A stretch of DNA of 21,348 nucleotides from Chondrus crispus (lineage: Eukaryota; Rhodophyta; Florideophyceae; Gigartinales; Gigartinaceae), in the NCBI RefSeq assembly GCF_000350225.1, contig NW_005178561.1, positions 1 through 21,348 on the forward strand. Direction: 5' to 3'. Shown piece after piece: positions 17,503-21,348 of this stretch. Made by a program: the position numbers and the translations under genes. Position 1 is the first letter of the stretch; each line of letters starts with the position of its first letter. The notes under the pieces are model-generated. The model made no database searches. It saw nothing but the letters and a program-made list of their open reading frames with translations, and was not told the origin of the DNA.

Positions 17503-19754
17503 GGAGGGGGCCCCTCAACCACTCCTTTGACCGGAAAATTTAAACCCCCCCTTCGCGGTCGGAAAGGGCGGGGGTCTACGCAAGGACACAACGAGGGTGG
17601 CCGACCAACTTCGGGGAAGCATGGGATGTCCAGTCGACGCACGGACAACGCAAGTCCATGCGACACGAACCGCCATCACCGACGAGAGGAGGGTCGTGAG
17701 ACAGGGCGTACGGTGTTACGAACAGTAGCCCTGTGACGTGAAGTGAAATGAGGAAGGACACGACCTCCCAGCGAACACGACGACATGTGCCGGGGCGCTA
17801 CACTCACAAAGCCGTGGCAGTTCCGTCGTGATCAACTGCAGCATAACGCAACGGTTGTAGAGAGAAAGAGGGCCAATCCGATGTAAGGGACGTCTCCCAA
17901 ACACGCGACTCAGAGACCTCGAACAGTCCGTACTGCCCGAGAGGGGACGAGCCCTGAGGTAATCGATGAGGCGAGGAGCGACTGCGCTGCGCTCGTTTTG
18001 TGCGTGCGCGCATAAGCAGGGACAAAATACGATAGGATCCGAGAGCCGATGTGCGAACGGAGGGGCAACTGTCTGCCAGTGCCTCGAAAGCGGACGACGC
18101 CCCCAAACCGCCGCCACCTCCCTAAAAATACGAAAATATTGGACGTTGGGAAATTACGCCGGACGGCGGACAGCACGTGCATTAGGAGTGCGTACAAGGC
18201 GCGCGGGCCATAAAAATCGACGGTCGGCTGACACACGCCACCGTACACAATCTGGAACGGGCGGTGTGATGTGCTCGCATCATCTCGGTGCGACACGCCC
18301 TCGAGGGGAATGATCATTCCCGCCGCCAAGAGGCAGGACGCTCGTGCACACCGACCCGCCTTCGAGCGCGTCGTCGCATACCTACATATCCTAGGCTCGT
18401 CCACGCCACATACCCGCACACCTCCACAACGGGACGAGGTGCGCGCGAGGTCACGGCCGATCGTCCTGCCCCACGTACACGCCGTCTTCGACTCAGTCCT
18501 GGGCGCGTGTACCCTACCGAAATTCGTCGCGCGAACTGTGGCGCGGGCGCGCGGGACACCACTCGTTCGTTAGGCCGGACCGCCCCACGCGGAGCTGCGC
18601 ACTACCACGCCAGCGCGCATGTAGGGGCGCTCGCGGCCGCACACGGCGACGTTAAACTGGGACACTTCTCGTGGAAGATAATCCGTTCGCAACGAACACG
18701 ACGGAAAAGGACGAGTGCCGAAATCGCGACTCCTGTCTGCCGACGTAATGGGGGAGGAGGACATGGCCGCTGCCCCTCCAAGAGTCCCGCGACTTATTCG
18801 CGATGGATAGTCTACGCCGAGCGAGGCGTCGCTTCGTTGACATGACGCCGATCCGAAGGCCAGCGCGAGGCACCACGTCGGTAGGTAACCCGACCGCTCC
18901 ACGAGAGGGAGCCCCTTTTCGTGGCCCGAGGAGACTACCTGAGCCAACGCACTCGTACAGCCGTTTCCATTACCACCGAAACGCACGCGAGCGAACTGTG
19001 GGTGGACGCGAGTGGAGGCACTCGAACTCTCGCCGTCAGCGGGGGAGTACCCCGGCGTTCGCCAGCGCGCGGAAGCCCGACGCCCCCGGCACAGAGAAGA
19101 ACGACGTCGACCGACGACGCGGTCGAGGGGCGGTGGCGAGAGGGAAGCATGACGCCGCGCGGAGGAAGTGGGAGCGGGCCGAATTGGACATCAAGGAGGG
19201 ACGACCCCGCAACCGTAACGCACCGGCCCGTCCCTGTTACGGGGACTCACGACGCCGACTGGAGGCGGGGGACGACGCGAGCTCCCTTGGGGCAGTGACG
19301 ACAAGGCCGACCAATAGGAGCTCGCCAAATCCCCATCTCTTCGCCGCACAGTCCGCCGGAGGGACAGACGAGGAGCCTTCCTCCTCGAAGAAGGAAGCAC
19401 CTACCGCACGTCGGACGAGCCGGCGGCGTCTATACCACCTCGGCGCGATGGACCGCAAGGGGTTGAGACGCGTCGGCGTAAGGAGCCGTCGGCGAAGGGG
19501 GGAAATAAAACGCGCGGTACGACGCGATCAGACGACCGGCAGCCTCGACGTCTACCGTGGGGCACCTCCGCGAAGCCGTCTCACACGAACGATGTACCGT
19601 CGTCTCCGCCCGCCGACGGGGGTGAGCGCGCGGAAGGTTCCAAGCCCCCAGGGGAACGGGTACGTAGGGAAAGAATAACTAAGGAAAGGATCGAGGGGAG
19701 GTCCATTTATCGCACCAAGGGGAAGAGGGACCTGCTTCTACTAGCTAGGCAGCG
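17503..19754 (+). other. Spacer between element C pol and the antisense ORF; no recognised gene
   Basis: This is a G/C-rich stretch of about 2.25 kb. It starts with a purine run and a small inverted repeat (GAGGGG/CCCCTC, 17505-17517). Open frames here are short or, at 18803-19678 on the plus strand, 291 codons of Arg-rich sequence without a recognisable domain, which I do not accept as a gene. Purine tracts at 19680-19703 and 19717-19730 resemble polypurine tracts, but no LTR start follows them. No tandem repeats, LTR copy or tRNA were seen. Confidence 0.5.
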
Positions 19755-21348
19755 TCAACGACCGGCCTCCTCCCCTGTCTCCGTGATTTCGGGACCGTAC
19801 GACGACGTCGGGCAGTAACTGGGGTGACGTGGCGGGGTTGCCCTTACCTCCGCAAGGGAGGGCATCGCAATGGCGGCGTAGCGAGCTTCGCCGACGTGGC
19901 CCTCACCACGACCTACGGGGCTCCCAGTAGCCGGGAGGTCGGACCCCAGGTGACCGTACGGATCGCGGGGTACGGGACGACGCCTCGAAGGCGTCACCCC
20001 CTGCGACATCGGATGCCGCCCGCTTGGCGCTGCACGAATCGCCCGGAGCTCGTCGCGCTCCGCACGGTAGCGGTCACAGTCAGCACTGAGACGCGCGACG
20101 GATTGGGAGTAACGGAGCGAGGCGGCACGAAGCGCCTCCACCTCCCTCTGAGCACGATGGAACTGCGAAGCTAGTGAGGCCCGTTCGGCGCCGAGGCGTC
20201 GAGCCTCGTCACTCCGGGCTAGGTACCAGCCTGCCATCGTGCTTAGCAGCGCTCCGGTAGACCAGATACGATCCCGGGAGTGCCCCAAAGCGCGCAGTAA
20301 TTCGGGGATCGACTCGAGCTCACCTGGCGATAGGACACGATCCGCAAACTCACCCGGCGCAGGTCCGCCCTCCAAGGAACGGAGCGGCGGGACGGGCAGT
20401 ATTTCGGAGGGTCCTCGGCTGCCCCGAGGCGTTTCGGTGTAGATGGGACTCGCGATACGAAATGGGTTCGATCCCACTGCGAACACGTCCGGGGACTCAG
20501 CGTCCAGATCCCGGTAACGCTTGCGACGCGCTGCACGGGCAGCGGAGCCCACACCGCTGCGGGACCCCGACGACCCGGTTGGAGGCGGTCCTACGGCGGG
20601 TCGCGACGCGAATGCGTCCGCGCGAACGTCGTACAGTAAAAAGACACTCCGTTCGCCGGTGGAGAAGTCAGTCCAGGGGCGGTGGGTATGTTCCCCCACC
20701 CCTCCGGCACGGCGGAGGAGATCCAAGACGGCGGTATACGTCCACACGACGTGTGTGGACTCCCGGTCAGACGGATTCAAGGACACCTTGGGGAGCCCCG
20801 GCGTCACTCTCCCCAAGAAATCCAACGTCGGGGTGGGCTGGATGAACACCCTGCCATTAACACCCAGCTCGGTGCTGACGGCGTTGCACACCGACCACGC
20901 CCACTCCCGTTCGCAGTTAGACAAGAGACACTCATACGCCGGGTGGTCCTCCTCTAGGAAGGCGGACCCGAAGTATTTAAGAACGTACGGGAGGAGCGGG
21001 TGGACTCCCAGCGAAGGGAAGGAGTCCCGAACCACGGCGGGGAGTGTGGGGAAATCGGCGGGGGACAGTCCATGCTCGAAGCATGCCGAGCGGAACACGC
21101 GCCCATCCTTTTCGTCGGCTCGGCGATATGCCGACCAGTCGCGATGGGCGATCGCGATAGAGTGTATCCTCATCAAGGCACTGGCCGACTTCTGAAGCGC
21201 GACTAACGGCTTCGAGAACGCATAGGGACGGGGGCACACGTACAGCCCCGCGACCTCGGCAAGGACGAACGGCTGCGAACCCCGTCCGCCGGGAAGGCAG
21301 AGGGCCGAGGCCATGCGATCGACGTACTCAGCCTCGGCCACGCTATAC
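19755..21348 (-). CDS. Unknown protein on the strand opposite to element C; 5' end beyond window
   Basis: At least 530 codons are open on the minus strand to the right edge. The first in-frame ATG is at 21314, but the frame stays open upstream, so the start is unknown. Counting from codon 21341, residues 1-248 look like a folded domain (regular hydrophobics and Trp/Tyr, e.g. REWAWSVCNAVSTELGVNGR near 145-164 and RSVFLLYDVRADAF near 231-244). A Ser/Gly/Arg linker follows, with a basic cluster RRKRYR at 272-277 that could be a nuclear localisation signal. A probable coiled coil is at 378-436, and the tail is Pro/Ser-rich. No signal peptide, membrane segment, zinc knuckle or enzymatic motif was seen in the visible part. 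It could be an antisense accessory ORF of element C or a host gene. Confidence 0.65.
   Translation of the reverse strand, partial: YSVAEAEYVDRMASALCLPGGRGSQPFVLAEVAGLYVCPRPYAFSKPLVALQKSASALMRIHSIAIAHRDWSAYRRADEKDGRVFRSACFEHGLSPADFPTLPAVVRDSFPSLGVHPLLPYVLKYFGSAFLEEDHPAYECLLSNCEREWAWSVCNAVSTELGVNGRVFIQPTPTLDFLGRVTPGLPKVSLNPSDRESTHVVWTYTAVLDLLRRAGGVGEHTHRPWTDFSTGERSVFLLYDVRADAFASRPAVGPPPTGSSGSRSGVGSAARAARRKRYRDLDAESPDVFAVGSNPFRIASPIYTETPRGSRGPSEILPVPPLRSLEGGPAPGEFADRVLSPGELESIPELLRALGHSRDRIWSTGALLSTMAGWYLARSDEARRLGAERASLASQFHRAQREVEALRAASLRYSQSVARLSADCDRYRAERDELRAIRAAPSGRHPMSQGVTPSRRRPVPRDPYGHLGSDLPATGSPVGRGEGHVGEARYAAIAMPSLAEVRATPPRHPSYCPTSSYGPEITETGEEAGR

Larger units (their letters stand above)
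9523..21348 (+). mobile_element. Element C: large Ty3/Gypsy chromovirus-like element, 3' end not in window
   Basis: The 5' LTR, primer-binding site, gag, gag-pol frameshift signal and pol with chromodomain are all visible on the plus strand up to 17502. A search by eye of 17503-21348 for the LTR start (TGTAGCAT), its AATAAATACAGGGAGC segment or the palindrome array found nothing, and the rest of element B's RT does not reappear. The right end given here is therefore only the window edge. If no deletion occurred, the element exceeds 11.8 kb and includes the antisense frame at 19755-21348. Confident element sequence reaches 17502. Confidence 0.7.

Noticed and set aside
17498..17530. Polypurine tract followed by element C's 3' LTR
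   Set aside because: AAGGAGGGGG looks like a polypurine tract, but the sequence after it does not match the LTR start or any part of 9523-10161.
18803..19678. Arg-rich open frame of 291 codons on the plus strand
   Set aside because: Low-complexity, basic sequence of the kind produced by G/C-rich non-coding DNA; no domain pattern, and competing open frames exist on both strands.

Overview
The window is a stack of Ty3/Gypsy-type LTR retrotransposon copies in a eukaryotic genome. The best guess for the host is an oomycete. That is inferred from the leftmost element: its reverse transcriptase carries a WLDx version of the YxDD box, and its integrase and C-terminal chromodomain look like those I associate with Phytophthora-type elements. 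No host gene, tRNA, rRNA, CRISPR array or bacterial feature was recognised.

Layout, left to right. (1) 1-440 is part of a long terminal repeat (LTR) in reverse orientation. It belongs to the same family as the LTR at 9523 and ends exactly at 440. (2) 441-about 4988 is element A, an A/T-richer, decayed Ty3 element. It keeps the end of gag, protease, RT, RNase H, integrase (DD35E intact) and a chromodomain, but has two frameshifts, an in-frame TAA and a damaged RT active site. (3) About 4989-9522 is element B, a G/C-richer Ty3 element with a candidate LTR, primer-binding site, gag with a CCHC knuckle, protease and the first half of RT. It is broken by three frameshifts and a TGA. (4) 9523 to the right edge is element C, related to B and inserted inside B's RT. 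It has a 639-bp LTR, primer-binding site, coiled-coil/capsid/CCHC gag, a convincing -1 frameshift signal at the gag end, and pol (protease, RT with YLDD, RNase H, integrase with GPY/F motif, chromodomain) with one in-frame TGA. About 2.25 kb without a convincing gene follows, and then a long open frame on the opposite strand that leaves the window at the right edge.

How it fits together: C sits in B, B appears to sit in the 3' end of A, and another C-family copy pointing left interrupts A's gag. Neither a 3' LTR of C nor the rest of B's RT appears by 21348. C is therefore either an unusually large element (more than 11.8 kb) carrying an antisense ORF, or it was truncated and joined to unrelated DNA.

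The most striking feature is inside the C-family LTR. About 215 bp are built almost entirely of back-to-back palindromes and hairpins, including three CACGTG boxes exactly 11 bp apart. In the two copies present, all eight substitutions fall outside this array. The array, the antisense ORF and the frameshift signal are the parts most worth following up.
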